5,141 nucleotides of DNA, from positions 1,648 through 6,788 of the forward strand of contig PLYD01000097.1 in NCBI GenBank assembly GCA_003151665.1, read 5' to 3'. A program made the translations under genes and the position numbers. Source of the stretch: Candidatus Dormiibacterota bacterium (GTDB lineage: Bacteria; Chloroflexota; Dormibacteria; Dormibacterales; Dormibacteraceae). Below, piece after piece: positions 1-5,141 of this stretch. A model generated the notes under the pieces. The model had not been told where the DNA came from and made no database searches. It was given only the letters and a program-made list of their open reading frames with translations. Each line of letters starts with the position of its first letter. Within the stretch, counting starts at the first letter, position 1.

Positions 1-185
1 GCCTCGGCGGCCTGGACGATCGACTTGCCCTCGTCGTCGATCGCATTCAGCGCCGAGGTGAGCTCGCGCAGCTCATCGTCGACCCGAGCCTCGAGGTCTG
101 CGGGAACGGCGGTCTGGCCGGCAGCCGGACCTGGTGGCGCCCAGACCCGCCGGAAGCGCAGCAAGAAGTCTTCGAGCGAAGGCAT
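1..185 (-). CDS. N-terminal fragment of a coiled-coil-like protein of unknown function
   Basis: A frame with no stop begins at an ATG (complement of 183-185) and runs off the left edge, giving 61 residues that start MPSLEDFLLRFRRVWAPPGP. Third codon positions are strongly G/C, as in the real genes of this window. Residues 1-20 are an amphipathic start followed by a Pro/Ala/Gly linker. From about residue 29 the segment (PADLEARVDDELRELTSAL and onward) has hydrophobic residues at heptad-like spacing among Glu/Asp/Arg, suggesting a coiled coil. The only Shine-Dalgarno-like match is GGAG about 16 nt upstream, which is rather far. I do not recognise the family with certainty. A charged coiled coil behind a short proline-rich N-terminus would suit a stalk-type subunit such as V/A-ATPase G/H, but that is a guess and the neighbouring genes that could settle it lie outside the window. 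It is divergent from everything up to 3290. Confidence 0.6.
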   Translation of the reverse strand, partial: MPSLEDFLLRFRRVWAPPGPAAGQTAVPADLEARVDDELRELTSALNAIDDEGKSIVQAAE

Positions 186-281
186 GACTGTTCGAATTGG
201 TCTCCGCTCTCATTCTGTCCTCGCGCCGCAGACACGCCGAAGGGCGAGTGGCCCCCGTTGCGCAGGCCATACGGCGGGTGA

Positions 282-533
282 CTGTCCTTCACCTCCGTCG
301 GATTCGCTCTGGCGGTCGCGAACGTCGCCTCCGGCCTCAGCCTGATCCCAATTGGCCTGGCGTGGTCGAGGGCACTGTCACACTGCTCATGTGTCGGCAG
401 GGTCGCGCCAGGAGAGGCCGCCGCGGCCGGACTGCTGTACCGCGGGTTCAATGATGTGTTCATGGCCGGGTTTGGAGCGATGATCGCTCTCGCCAGCCGG
501 CGACGGCGCCGGTTCGTGCCAGGGTCACAGTGA
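282..533 (+). pseudogene. C-terminal remnant of a probable membrane protein
   Basis: After an in-frame TGA (279-281), a frame of 83 codons runs to a TGA at 531-533. Its third positions are mostly G/C and the peptide is protein-like: a hydrophobic stretch (VGFALAVANVASGLSLIPIG), then a Cys/His-containing loop, a second hydrophobic stretch (DVFMAGFGAMIALA) and a basic tail of five arginines. This looks like the cytoplasmic end of a polytopic membrane protein, for example a transporter, but I cannot name the family. The first ATG or GTG in the frame comes only at 456, so the piece cannot be translated whole from its own start. Its stop codon overlaps the amidohydrolase start as TGATG, a normal operon junction, which suggests the two were once translationally coupled. 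It could instead be a chance open frame; the GC3 pattern and the overlap argue against that. Confidence 0.35.
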
Positions 534-682
534 TGAGAACGATCACACTCGAGGAGCACTACGCGACCCCGGCATTCATAAAGGCCCAGGCCGGCACCTT
601 GAAAACCAGCTCGCCGAGCAGCAGTGTGATCTCGGCGATGCCAGGATCGCACGGCAACGCAGAGCGCCTCATAAGGCTATGA
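533..682 (+). pseudogene. Amidohydrolase family (PF04909-type) N-terminal remnant, frameshifted
   Basis: The ATG at 533 opens with MRTITLEEHYATPAFI, the typical start of amidohydrolase-2 proteins related to ACMSD and gamma-resorcylate decarboxylase. In the full family this strand carries early residues of the metal-dependent TIM barrel. In the starting frame the similarity stops at about 578-582. It resumes in the frame beginning at 580 (KGPGRHLENQLAEQ, then QCDLGDARIA), which matches the family pattern of a gap followed by CDLGDGRIAEMD. A single lost base near 580 explains this. After about 657 neither frame continues with the expected EMDAAGI-type segment, so some 250-300 residues are missing. 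Read without correction, the frame yields only 49 residues and ends at a TGA (680-682). The gene is inactive. The sequence between 658 and 740 is not recognisably part of it and leads into the next gene. Confidence 0.6.
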
Positions 683-721
683 CCGGGCGCGAGGCCAGGG
701 TCGGCGCACGTCTGATACATC

Positions 722-730
722 AAAGGAGGA
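722..730 (+). promoter_or_regulatory. Strong ribosome binding site for the molybdenum hydroxylase
   Basis: AAAGGAGGA is a near-perfect Shine-Dalgarno sequence. From the last G of GGAGG (729) there are 11 nt to the GTG at 741 and 14 nt to the ATG at 744. The spacing favours GTG as the start, although ATG744 is possible; the two differ by one residue. I see no clear sigma-70-type promoter between 683 and 721. Confidence 0.7.
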
Positions 731-740
731 CCCGATAAGC

Positions 741-3290
741 GTGATGGGACTTACGGTCAACGGCACCCTGCACAAGGTTCAGACGAGCACCGGCAACAGC
801 CTCCTGAGTGTGCTCCGGGAGGAGCTGGGACTGACCGGCACCAAGTACGGGTGCGGCGAGGGGGCATGTGGAGCTTGCACCGTGCTCGTGGCTGGAAAGC
901 CGGTCAAGGCGTGCATCGTCACGGTTGAGGAAGTCGGAGGGCGCGGCGTCACGACGATCGAGGGACTCGCCGCGGCGGGCAGGCTCCATCCCGTCCAGCA
1001 GGCGTTCGCCGAACTGGGGGCTATGCAGTGTGGCTACTGCACGCCTGGCATGGTTCTGACGACTGCCGCCCTGCTCGAGGCGAACCCAAAACCCGAGTTG
1101 GGCGAGGCGATCGAAGCGCTGGCCGGCAATCTCTGCCGCTGCTGTACATACCCCCGCATCTTGAAGGCGGTCCGGCGAGCGGGCGAGCTGATGAGGAGCC
1201 CGGCTCGGCCGTCGCCGCCGGTTGAAGTCAGCGCACCGGCCCCCCTAGGACTGGAAACTCGGCCTCCCAGTCCATGGGACCTGCTCCCGACCAAGAAGCG
1301 TGACTACTTCACGGTGCTGCCTGATGGTCTGGTCGTCGTGCTCGAGCCCCGGAAGGGTTCCTGGATGGCGACAGGCGGGGCCTGGATCCACATCGGCTCC
1401 GATGCCGTGGTCACCGCATTCACAGGCAAGGTCGACGTCGGCCAGGACAACCGGACGGCGTTCGGCCTGCTGGTGGCCGAAGAGCTTCGGGTGCCGTTCC
1501 GGACAGTACGTGTGGTGCTTGGCGACACCGACTACTGCCCATACGACATGGGCACCTTCGGCAGCAACTCCATCCCCAGCGCGGGCGAGGATCTGCGAGG
1601 TGCCGCTGCAGCGGCCCGGGCAACGCTGGAGGCGATGGCCGCCGCGCAGCATGTGAAGCCGAGTTGGACCGCCTACCGCCGGTTGCTCAAGGGCATGCGT
1701 CGGATCGAGGTTGTCTCCGGCACTCCCGATGTCCGGCCGGCCGCCAAATGGACAATTGCGGGACGGCCGAGGATCCGCGGGAACGCGCGCGAGATTGTCA
1801 CCGGGGCTCGTCGCTACACCTCGGATCTGGTCCGGCCCGGCATGTTCCACGCAAAGATCCTCCGCCCCCCCGCGCTCTATTCGACTCTTGGCTCGGTCGA
1901 CCTCGCCGCGGCCCAATCGATGCAGGGTGTGGTTGCGCTGCGGCAGGGTGACTTCGTCGGTGTCGCAGCGCCTGATTTGGTTACCGCCGAACGTGCCTTG
2001 GCAGCCATTGCAGCGCAATGGAACACGTCGCTGCAGCCAGGTGAGAAGTCGCTGAACGAGGACCTGCGCTCCAATCCGATCGAGGTCGAGGGCTGGTCAG
2101 GGCCCTTTCATCACGAAAAGGGTCACGTGGCGGATGCCCTTAGGAAAGCGCCTATCCGACTCACCGGCACCTATACGACTGCCTACGTTGCACACGCGCC
2201 CCTGGAGCCAAGAGCCGTGTTAGCGGAATGGTCCGGGAAGCGGCTTACTGTCTGGACTGGAACACAGACCCCGTTCATGGTGCGCGAGCAGCTCGCCGAA
2301 GAACTCGGGCTCGACGAGTCGCAAGTGCGTGTCATCGTGCCGCCGACCGGCGGCGGTTTCGGGGGCAAGCATGCCGGCGGCGCGGCGCTTGAGGCAGCCA
2401 GGCTGGCTCGCGCGGCCGGCCGGCCGGTCAAGCTGACCTGGACCCGCGAGGAGGAATTCCGCTGGGGCTACTTTCGGCCCGCCGCAGTCATCGACATCAG
2501 CAGCGGCGCTGATCGGGCCGGCAGGCTCACGGCGTGGGACTTCAAGAACTACAACTCTGGGTCGCCCGCGATCCTCACGCCTTACTCGGTCCCCAACCAG
2601 CGAATCGACTTCCAGCCCGCCGCATCCCCACTTCCCCAAGGCGCCTATCGGGCGCTGGCCGCGACTGCCAACAATTTCGCGCGCGAATCCCACATGGATG
2701 AAGTCGCCCATCTCGCCGATCGGGATCCGCTCGACCTTCGGCTCGCCAGCCTTGAAGACGACCGCCTGGCAGGCGTCCTCGAAGCAGCCGCCACCCGATG
2801 CGGCTGGGCGGATCGCAGGCGGGGCGGAGGCCACGGAATGGGAATCGCCTGTGGAGTCGAGAAGGGAGGCCGGATCGCTGTGTGCATCGAGGTCGATGCG
2901 AAAGTGGGCGGCCCGCTGCGGATCATCAAGGTGGTGGCCGCGTACGACTGCGGGGCCATCGTCAACCCCGACACCGTCCAGAACCAGATCGAAGGGGCCA
3001 CCGTGATGGCGCTAGGCGCGGCTCTCTTCGAGGTGGTGCATTTCGACTCCGGCAGGATCCTGAACGCTTCTTTCTCGACCTACCGTGTGCCCCGCTTCAC
3101 GGATGTCCCGCCTATCGAGGTGCTTCTGCTCGACCGGCCCGACATCCCCTCGGCAGGCGCCGGCGAAACCCCGCTGATCGCAGTCGCTCCGGCACTGGCC
3201 AATGCGATTTTCGAAGCGACCGGAGTGCGGTTGCGCTCGTTGCCTCTCATCCCCACCGGGACGCTCGAACGCGGCCCCAACGCCGTGTAG
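741..3290 (+). CDS. Fused 2Fe-2S / molybdopterin-binding oxidoreductase (xanthine dehydrogenase family, IorA-IorB type)
   Basis: This 849-residue protein is a molybdenum hydroxylase that inserts a water-derived oxygen into a carbonyl or N-heteroaromatic substrate and passes electrons to two [2Fe-2S] clusters. Residues 1-150 match the small CoxS/IorA subunit: C38, C43, C46 and C58 bind the plant-type cluster, and C97, C100, C132 and C134 bind the second cluster (QCGYC and NLCRCCTYPRI). A Pro-rich linker (about 151-205) leads to the large subunit. Its parts are a molybdenum-cofactor segment (about 215-300, TGKVDVGQDNRTAF and VVLGDTD), an a/b hammerhead (about 341-460), GGGFGGK (537-543), QGAYRA (633-638), AYDCG (734-738) and the C-terminal GAGETPLI with the likely catalytic base E809. 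The cofactor segment precedes the hammerhead, the order known from isoquinoline 1-oxidoreductase IorB and reversed relative to CoxL. In many bacteria the two subunits are separate genes. No FAD subunit, cytochrome or cofactor-insertion gene is adjacent, so the electron acceptor is unknown. No twin-arginine signal is visible, so it is probably cytoplasmic. The substrate cannot be told. It appears intact. Confidence 0.93.
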   Translation: MMGLTVNGTLHKVQTSTGNSLLSVLREELGLTGTKYGCGEGACGACTVLVAGKPVKACIVTVEEVGGRGVTTIEGLAAAGRLHPVQQAFAELGAMQCGYCTPGMVLTTAALLEANPKPELGEAIEALAGNLCRCCTYPRILKAVRRAGELMRSPARPSPPVEVSAPAPLGLETRPPSPWDLLPTKKRDYFTVLPDGLVVVLEPRKGSWMATGGAWIHIGSDAVVTAFTGKVDVGQDNRTAFGLLVAEELRVPFRTVRVVLGDTDYCPYDMGTFGSNSIPSAGEDLRGAAAAARATLEAMAAAQHVKPSWTAYRRLLKGMRRIEVVSGTPDVRPAAKWTIAGRPRIRGNAREIVTGARRYTSDLVRPGMFHAKILRPPALYSTLGSVDLAAAQSMQGVVALRQGDFVGVAAPDLVTAERALAAIAAQWNTSLQPGEKSLNEDLRSNPIEVEGWSGPFHHEKGHVADALRKAPIRLTGTYTTAYVAHAPLEPRAVLAEWSGKRLTVWTGTQTPFMVREQLAEELGLDESQVRVIVPPTGGGFGGKHAGGAALEAARLARAAGRPVKLTWTREEEFRWGYFRPAAVIDISSGADRAGRLTAWDFKNYNSGSPAILTPYSVPNQRIDFQPAASPLPQGAYRALAATANNFARESHMDEVAHLADRDPLDLRLASLEDDRLAGVLEAAATRCGWADRRRGGGHGMGIACGVEKGGRIAVCIEVDAKVGGPLRIIKVVAAYDCGAIVNPDTVQNQIEGATVMALGAALFEVVHFDSGRILNASFSTYRVPRFTDVPPIEVLLLDRPDIPSAGAGETPLIAVAPALANAIFEATGVRLRSLPLIPTGTLERGPNAV

Positions 3291-3317
3291 CGGCCAGGCG
3301 CTCGCCGGCTGCGTTTT
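3290..3317 (+). terminator. Probable rho-independent terminator of the molybdenum hydroxylase gene
   Basis: GCGGCC (3290-3295) pairs with GGCTGC (3307-3312), with one G-U pair. Inside, after a bulged A, GGC (3297-3299) pairs with GCC (3304-3306) around a GCTC loop. The nine-pair stem is followed by G and TTTT. It begins at the last base of the TAG stop codon, which suggests the gene is transcribed alone. The T-tract is short, so this is a moderate call. Confidence 0.5.
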
Positions 3318-3493
3318 GCCCAGGGGTAGAGATTGGGTTCTTTTCGGCTTGATGCCTGAAGGCAACCGGATAGAGGAGGCGGCTGTTGAAGGCGGCCAGG
3401 CCGTCAGCGTGCGCCGCCGCCCATTGGCAGAACCGTGCCACACCGACGGACTTTCTGCGCATCTCAGGTGAGCTGTGGGGTTCGAGAATGTCG
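3318..3493. other. Unassigned stretch between the hydroxylase gene and the transposase remnant
   Basis: No gene is recognised here. A minus-strand frame from an ATG at 3462 (MRRKSVGVARFCQW onward) has G/C-rich third positions and could be a scrap of an unknown gene, but it runs on antisense into the hydroxylase and I do not assign it. TTCGGCTTGATG (3343-3354) resembles, in inverted orientation, the 18-bp motif repeated at 3947-4032. It might mark the far end of the insertion sequence. Confidence 0.3.
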
Positions 3494-3796
3494 TCACGCC
3501 GCGAGCCGCCCGTAGTGGTATTCGCTGAGAAGCCCTCCGAGGCGCGTACTCCTCTCGATCCGACTTCCGAACGGAATCGTGGGATCGCCCCGATAGGCTG
3601 GTGGTCGTAGGTTGCGGCTCCGATGGGGTCGCGCAAGGTTGTAGTGCAGGCAGTATTCACGCAGAACCGCCTCGAGGTGCCGCTGGTTGACGATAAGCAT
3701 CCAGTCGAGGCACTCTCGGCGAGAGCTCCCAATCCACCTCTCCACGTGCGCATTCGCCATCGGCGCCATGATCGGGCTCAAGACAACTCGAGCGCG
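3494..3796 (-). pseudogene. IS481-like transposase, C-terminal integrase-core fragment
   Basis: Read from about 3796 to a stop at 3494-3496, this frame gives VVLSPIMAPMANAHVERW, then RRECLDWMLIVNQRHLEAVL, LHYNLARPHRS and RLGGLLSEYHY. This is the C-terminal third of the rve/DDE integrase core as found in IS481-family transposases. The Glu in NAHVER corresponds to the third acidic residue of the DDE triad. The two catalytic Asp residues and most of the core are absent. A TTG at 3779-3781 could in principle start a 95-residue product, but it has no support as a real start. The piece is joined out of frame to the helix-turn-helix fragment immediately upstream on the same strand, so one internal deletion of roughly half the gene explains both. 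It cannot catalyse transposition. Confidence 0.8.
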
Positions 3797-3936
3797 CCCT
3801 CATAGCGCACCAGCCACCGGTGCATCGTTCGCCTAGACACGCCCCAGTCTGTGGCCACCTCGCTCACTGTCCGACCGTCGCCAATTACTGCCAGGACCGC
3901 CTTGTACCTCTGCTCAGTCACGCTCATCTCCCTCAT
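3778..3936 (-). pseudogene. IS481-like transposase, N-terminal helix-turn-helix fragment
   Basis: From ATG at 3934-3936 the frame reads MREMSVTEQRYKAVLAVIGD, then TVSEVATDWGVSRRTMHRWL and VRYEGALELS, stopping at a TGA (3778-3780): 52 residues. SEVATDWGVSRRTMHRWL is the helix-turn-helix that opens IS481-type transposases and normally binds the terminal repeats. The start could instead be ATG 3927 or GTG 3921. GTG 3921 has AGGGAG placed six bases upstream and gives VTEQRYKAVL, a start resembling those of relatives. Around codon 47 (VRYEG) the expected continuation (GLEGLADRS-type) is lost, because a deletion fuses it out of frame to the C-terminal fragment. The short product keeps the DNA-binding part, so it might still be made and bind the nearby repeats, but that is inference. 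Confidence 0.75.
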
Positions 3937-3946
3937 GCGCGGGAGC

Positions 3947-4032
3947 GTGACAAATCAGCCGAAGTAGGTGACGCATCAGCCGAAGGTGTGTAACCCATCA
4001 GCCGAAGGCCTTTTGTGACCCATAAGCCGAAC
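3947..4032. repeat. Four direct copies of an 18-bp motif at the insertion-sequence end
   Basis: Copies lie at 3947-3964, 3968-3985, 3990-4007 and 4015-4032. The consensus is GTGACNCATCAGCCGAAG. Copy 1 has AAATC in place of NCATC, copy 3 has GTAAC, and copy 4 has CATAAG and ends in C. Starts are 21, 22 and 25 bp apart, about two helical turns, with gaps of 3, 4 and 7 bp. They sit immediately upstream of the transposase start codon. The likely role is multiple binding sites for the transposase helix-turn-helix, serving as the terminal repeat and possibly as an operator for the transposase gene. The binding role is inferred from position and spacing. Confidence 0.8.
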
Positions 4033-4098
4033 TTGCGCACGGATTTGGCTCCCCTTAGTGGACGCTCTTCGAACCATGCCCATGACAAACCCAGCACA

Positions 4099-4133
4099 AT
4101 CGCCGCCGATTCGCTGTCGAGCGGACCGGCGAT
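4099..4133 (-). terminator. Hairpin downstream of the DUF779 gene, possible terminator
   Basis: ATCGCCG (4099-4105) is complementary to CGGCGAT (4127-4133). Inside, CGCT (4112-4115) pairs with AGCG (4120-4123) around a four-base loop. It starts 12 bases beyond the DUF779 stop on the minus strand. There is no T-run after it, only a mixed TGTGCTGGGTTTG, so it may be a 3'-end stabilising structure or chance pairing rather than an intrinsic terminator. Confidence 0.25.
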
Positions 4134-4144
4134 CACCGCAGCGC

Positions 4145-4504
4145 TCAGGGGTTGTCGTTCAGCGCGGCTAGCTCCTCGTCGGAAAACACTCGCGATCTAA
4201 TGACGAAGTGCTTGTCGTCGCCAGCCTCAAGCGAGAAGCCTTCCGGCGCCCCTTCGCCCACATCAACGACGAGTTGGGTGTGTTTCCAAACCTCGAACTG
4301 GCGTGCATCGATGTAGAAGGGACAGCCACCCGGGGTTCCAAGCAGCACGTCATGCGCGCCGATCACGAACTCCCCGTCTTTGAAGCACATCGGAAGGCTG
4401 CCGTCGCAACACCCACCCGACTGGAAGAACATGACCGGACCTCTATCGGCTACAACGTGCCCGATGGCCTCGAGCGCCGCGGGTGTTGCGGCTACTCGAG
4501 GCAC
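4145..4504 (-). CDS. DUF779 family protein, partner of aldehyde dehydrogenase
   Basis: This 119-residue protein belongs to the DUF779 family (PF05610), whose members are about 110-130 residues and are usually encoded beside acetaldehyde-type aldehyde dehydrogenases. The conserved signature is clear: MFFQSGGCCDGSLPMC (C32, C33, C40), VLLGTPGGCPFYID (C61) and FEVWKHTQLVVDV. The conserved cysteines suggest metal binding or redox chemistry, but no biochemical role is firmly known to me. The start is a GTG (4502-4504); no ATG, GTG or TTG lies in frame between it and the preceding gene, and the usual family start (short TRVxATPxAL segment) fits. The Shine-Dalgarno is weak (AGCAAG). It follows the aldehyde dehydrogenase stop after 34 bp on the same strand, so the two are probably co-transcribed, with translation perhaps partly dependent on the upstream gene. 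No signal peptide is seen, so it is cytoplasmic. Confidence 0.9.
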   Translation of the reverse strand: MPRVAATPAALEAIGHVVADRGPVMFFQSGGCCDGSLPMCFKDGEFVIGAHDVLLGTPGGCPFYIDARQFEVWKHTQLVVDVGEGAPEGFSLEAGDDKHFVIRSRVFSDEELAALNDNP

Positions 4505-4538
4505 ATTAATGGGCTTGCTATTGCTCAGGTCTGGCTCC

Positions 4539-5141
4539 TCAGAAGAACCCGAGCGGCTTGGTGCTGTAGCTGACCAAGAGATTCTTGGTCTGAGAGTAGT
4601 GCTCCAGCATCATCCTGTGATTCTCCCGGCCAACGCCAGAGATTTTGTAGCCACCGAACGCCGCGCCAGCGGGATAGAGGTGGTAGCAGTTCGTCCACAC
4701 CCGACCGGCTTTGATCGCCCTGCCCATCCGGTAGGCCAGGTTGCCGTCGCGGGTCCATACACCGGCACCCAAGCCATAGAGAGTGTCGTTTGCAAGCCTT
4801 ACCGCATCCGCTTCGTCGGTGAAGGTCGTGACGGCGAGGACGGGTCCGAAGATCTCCTCCTGGAAGACACGCATCCGGTTGTTGCCTTTGAGGACCGTCG
4901 GCTCGTAGTAGTAGCCACCCTCGAGCTCACCGTCAAGCTTGGCTTGCCGGCCGCCGATCAGACACTCCGCACCTTCTTGGCGACCAATGTCGACATAGGA
5001 GGCGATCTTCTGGAGCTGTTGGGCAGAAACCTGGGGTCCAATCATGGTTGACCGATCGAGTGGATTGCCCTGAATGATCTTCCGAATGCGACCGAGGGCT
5101 CGCTCCATGAATCGGTCGTAGATCGACTCTTGGATGAGCGC
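4539..5141 (-). CDS. NAD(P)-dependent aldehyde dehydrogenase, acetaldehyde (ExaC/AcoD) type, 5' end cut off
   Basis: The frame is open from the right edge ([11 protein letters not shown] before the first Met at 5106-5108) to a TGA at 4539-4541, giving 200 residues: the C-terminal two-fifths of a protein that is about 500 residues in this family. The enzyme oxidises aldehydes, typically acetaldehyde, to the acid with NAD(P)+. Visible marks are [12 protein letters not shown], the EEIFGPV motif (visible residues 95-101, whose Glu contacts the nicotinamide ribose), [30 protein letters not shown] and the C-terminal [20 protein letters not shown] ending in KPLGFF, which is diagnostic for the ExaC/AcoD/AldA-type acetaldehyde dehydrogenases. 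The catalytic Cys and the dinucleotide-binding Rossmann motif lie beyond the window. The internal Met at 5108 is not the start, because the homologous sequence continues upstream of it. DUF779 follows it. Any promoter lies outside the window. Confidence 0.95.
   Translation of the reverse strand, partial: ALIQESIYDRFMERALGRIRKIIQGNPLDRSTMIGPQVSAQQLQKIASYVDIGRQEGAECLIGGRQAKLDGELEGGYYYEPTVLKGNNRMRVFQEEIFGPVLAVTTFTDEADAVRLANDTLYGLGAGVWTRDGNLAYRMGRAIKAGRVWTNCYHLYPAGAAFGGYKISGVGRENHRMMLEHYSQTKNLLVSYSTKPLGFF

Larger units (their letters stand above)
3494..4032 (-). mobile_element. Internally deleted IS481-family insertion sequence
   Basis: The element consists of the repeat array at 3947-4032, the helix-turn-helix fragment and the integrase C-terminal fragment, in the order expected of an IS481 element read on the minus strand. 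The left (5') limit is taken as the outermost 18-bp repeat. The right limit is set at the transposase stop because no convincing terminal inverted repeat is certain; a weak candidate lies at 3343-3354. IS481 elements are usually about 1 kb or more, so roughly half the element is missing. No target-site duplication could be identified with confidence. Confidence 0.6.

Noticed and set aside
197..454. 85-residue open frame on the plus strand
   Set aside because: It is Arg-rich with no motif, and it overlaps in another frame a stretch whose codon pattern favours the membrane-protein remnant.
47..652. 201-residue open frame on the minus strand
   Set aside because: The peptide is rich in Arg/Ser/His/Pro and low in family-like motifs. 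It crosses the real minus-strand gene at 1-185 in another frame and is antisense to the amidohydrolase remnant.
1245..2018. 257-residue open frame antisense to the molybdenum hydroxylase
   Set aside because: It lies fully inside a clearly coding gene in a GC-rich genome, where antisense frames stay open by composition; no recognisable domain.
2220..2834. 204-residue antisense open frame inside the hydroxylase gene
   Set aside because: Same reason: it mirrors the conserved cofactor-binding region of the sense gene and has no motif of its own.
3012..3753. Overlapping 161- and 168-residue minus-strand open frames spanning the hydroxylase 3' end and the transposase remnant
   Set aside because: They cross gene boundaries and a terminator and carry no family signature. 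Only a short GC3-biased piece near 3340-3462 looked even slightly gene-like.
3947..4032. CRISPR array
   Set aside because: Only four 18-bp units with gaps of 3-7 bp, no spacer-length unique sequence and no cas genes. The position at an insertion-sequence end explains them better.
3933..4136. 67-residue minus-strand open frame between DUF779 and the transposase remnant
   Set aside because: It runs through the repeat array, so its C-terminal half merely translates the repeats, and it has no recognisable domain or good ribosome site.
4380..5051. 223-residue plus-strand open frame
   Set aside because: It is antisense to the aldehyde dehydrogenase and DUF779, both of which have unmistakable family motifs.

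Overview
This window comes from a GC-rich bacterium. GC-rich third codon positions and the style of the proteins fit an actinobacterial-type genome, possibly the Thermoleophilia/Solirubrobacterales side, but the sequence alone does not fix the taxon. It holds two intact genes, two genes cut by the window edges, and a set of broken genes and insertion-sequence debris between them.

Layout. (a) 1-185, minus: the N-terminal 61 residues of a coiled-coil-like protein that runs off the left edge. (b) 282-682, plus: two decayed genes joined by a TGATG stop/start overlap. These are the tail of a probable membrane protein and the head of an amidohydrolase (ACMSD/gamma-resorcylate-decarboxylase-like) that carries a frameshift near 580 and loses similarity after about 657. 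(c) 741-3290, plus: an intact 849-residue molybdenum hydroxylase with a strong ribosome binding site and a probable rho-independent terminator directly at its stop codon. It fuses a CoxS/IorA-type 2x[2Fe-2S] subunit to an IorB-type molybdopterin-binding subunit whose domain order is permuted relative to CoxL. (d) 3494-4032, minus: an IS481-like insertion sequence whose transposase has lost its middle. The N-terminal helix-turn-helix and the C-terminal part of the integrase core remain, out of frame with each other. In front of it lie four direct copies of an 18-bp motif. (e) 4145-5141, minus: an NAD(P)-dependent aldehyde dehydrogenase of the acetaldehyde dehydrogenase (ExaC/AcoD) type, missing its N-terminus at the right edge, followed 34 bp later by a DUF779 gene, its usual partner.

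How the genes work together. The aldehyde dehydrogenase and DUF779 protein form a likely operon for short-chain aldehyde oxidation. The molybdenum enzyme may also oxidise an aldehyde or an N-heterocycle, but it lies on the other strand beyond insertion-sequence debris, so a shared pathway is only a guess. The 186-740 and 3291-4144 stretches look like accessory DNA shaped by insertion and deletion. No convincing wholly new system is visible. The most distinctive items are the fused, permuted molybdenum hydroxylase and the iterated 18-bp repeats in front of a surviving helix-turn-helix fragment.
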